NCBI GenBank assembly: GCA_016926925.1
Contig: JAFGNQ010000374.1
Location: forward strand, 1-6,715
From: Candidatus Aminicenantota bacterium
GTDB taxonomy: Bacteria; Acidobacteriota; Aminicenantia; Aminicenantales; Aminicenantaceae
Length of the DNA stretch: 6,715 nucleotides
Direction of reading: 5' to 3'
Shown here: positions 5,628-6,715 of the stretch, one piece after another
How positions within the stretch are numbered: the first letter of the stretch is position 1
Layout of the letters: each line of letters opens with the position of its first letter
Made by a program: the position numbers and the translations under genes
Notes under the pieces: model-generated
What the model was told of the DNA's origin: nothing
What the model saw: the letters and a program-made list of their open reading frames with translations, nothing else
The model's database searches: none

Positions 5628-6715
5628 ATGAGTTATATTTCATTAAGCGATAAAGATAAAAAAGAGATGCTCGCGAAAGCCGGCATTTCCTCCGTAGATG
5701 AACTCTTTACATCGATACCGGAGGAGATTCGTTTAAAGCGAGACCTCAATATTCCGAAAGCTATGTCCGAGCCGGAGCTGGAAGCCTATTTCGGGAAATT
5801 GGCCGGTCGGAATGAAGAAAACAGATATCTCTCCTTTTTAGGTGCCGGTTCCTACCCGCATATCATCCCTTCGATTGTGGATTATTTGAGCAGCAGGGGA
5901 GAGTTTATCAGCCCTTACACTCCCTACCAGGCCGAGGTCAGCCAGGGAACTCTCCAGATCATTTTCGAGTTTCAAACGCTGATCTGCCAGCTGACAGGAA
6001 TGGAAATTGCGAACGCCTCTCTTTATGACGGTGCATCCGGAGCTGCCGAAGCCGTGCTCATGGCTCATAGACTCAAGAAAAAGCCGAAGATTTTGGTAGC
6101 CCGCACGGTTCATCCGCAGTACAGGCAGGTTATCAGGACCTACACACGAAACCTCGGACTCACAATCGAAGAGGTGGCATTCACCGAATCCGGCAGACTG
6201 GATCATGATGATTTGCATAAGAGGCTTGACGAAAGTGTGTCGGCTGTGGTCACACAGTCTCCCAACTATTTGGGGGTGATAGAAGATTTGGGACGAATCT
6301 CGGATACCGCTCAAGTTCAAGGTTCTCTCTCCGTGGTGGTCGTATCCGAGGCTTTGTCCCTTGGAATTTTGGAGCCCCCTGGAAAGTCGGGTGCCGACAT
6401 CGTTACGGGGGAGGCTCAATCCTTTGGCCTGCCATTGAGCTTCGGAGGTCCTTATTTAGGGTTCATGTCCTGCCGCCAGGATTTTATTCGGCAATTTCCA
6501 GGTAGGATCTCAGGCCGAACAGTCGATGTTGAAGGAAAGGAAGGATATGTGCTTACGCTCTCGACTCGGGAGCAGCATATCAAGCGTGAACGGGCCACCT
6601 CGAATATTTGCACAAACCAAGCCCTTTGCGCCCTGCGGGCGACGATCTTTCTTGAGGCCATGGGTCGGGAAGGGCTTAGAGAGCTTGCCTGGAACAACGT
6701 CCAGAAAGCCAATTA
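5628..6715 (+). CDS. gcvPA: Glycine dehydrogenase (decarboxylating) subunit 1, P protein alpha (partial, right edge)
   Basis: GcvPA is the N-terminal half-equivalent of P protein in organisms where it is split. With GcvPB it forms the PLP enzyme that decarboxylates glycine and loads the remaining aminomethyl group on GcvH. The 362 codons visible before the edge start MSYISLSDKDKKEMLAKAGI, close to the family norm, although the upstream site is weak (GAG at 5618-5620, AAGG touching the ATG). Family motifs are FLGAGSYPHIIP (70-81), SPYTPYQAEVSQGTLQ (95-110), NASLYDGASGAAEA (129-142), GEAQSFGLPLSFGGPYLGF (261-279), TLSTREQHIKRE and ATSNICTNQAL (from 323). Complete proteins are about 440-450 residues, so roughly 80 are missing. 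The PLP-binding lysine belongs to the PB subunit, expected immediately downstream but not seen. No internal stop or frameshift occurs. Confidence 0.96.
   Translation, partial: MSYISLSDKDKKEMLAKAGISSVDELFTSIPEEIRLKRDLNIPKAMSEPELEAYFGKLAGRNEENRYLSFLGAGSYPHIIPSIVDYLSSRGEFISPYTPYQAEVSQGTLQIIFEFQTLICQLTGMEIANASLYDGASGAAEAVLMAHRLKKKPKILVARTVHPQYRQVIRTYTRNLGLTIEEVAFTESGRLDHDDLHKRLDESVSAVVTQSPNYLGVIEDLGRISDTAQVQGSLSVVVVSEALSLGILEPPGKSGADIVTGEAQSFGLPLSFGGPYLGFMSCRQDFIRQFPGRISGRTVDVEGKEGYVLTLSTREQHIKRERATSNICTNQALCALRATIFLEAMGREGLRELAWNNVQKAN

Noticed and set aside
5838..6419. Minus-strand 193-codon frame antisense to gcvPA
   Set aside because: The plus strand codes for a continuous, motif-rich GcvPA over this interval, so the antisense frame is a by-product of codon use.

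Overview
The window is ordinary bacterial chromosome with two gene groups back to back. Reading leftwards (minus strand) are argS and a two-gene ABC-2 type exporter unit. Reading rightwards (plus strand) is the start of a glycine cleavage operon, gcvT-gcvH-gcvPA. Coding density is high, Shine-Dalgarno sequences are mostly clear, and base composition looks even and moderate. The split P protein (a separate PA subunit), the GldA/GldF-like ABC pair, and a long ArgRS whose signature loop reads GRKG rather than KMSKS suggest a Gram-negative, probably anaerobic lineage such as Acidobacteriota/Aminicenantes or a deltaproteobacterial-type group. That placement is inference from recalled family resemblance and is of low confidence.

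Layout: 1-432 (minus) is the N-terminal 144 residues of an ABC-2 permease that runs off the left edge. It overlaps by ATGA the ATPase gene at 429-1355 (minus). The gap 1356-1691 holds a candidate promoter for the ABC unit and a long imperfect inverted repeat just after argS. argS occupies 1692-3626 (minus) and has a strong extended -10 promoter upstream. The divergent spacer 3627-4035 carries the argS promoter at one end and an AT-rich probable gcvT promoter at the other, with about 300 unassigned bases between. gcvT (4036-5124), gcvH (5216-5602) and gcvPA (5628 to the right edge, cut) follow on the plus strand. A strong stem-loop lies between gcvT and gcvH.

Function: GcvP (PA with an expected PB partner beyond the edge) decarboxylates glycine, GcvH carries the aminomethyl group on its lipoyl-lysine, and GcvT passes the one-carbon unit to tetrahydrofolate with release of ammonia. 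The fourth component, L protein (dihydrolipoyl dehydrogenase), is not in the window. ArgS charges tRNA-Arg. The ABC pair forms an export or membrane-remodelling transporter of unknown substrate. I found no mobile element, CRISPR array, tRNA, rRNA or evident new system. The items most worth a second look are the two intergenic stem-loops and the extra segments in ArgRS.
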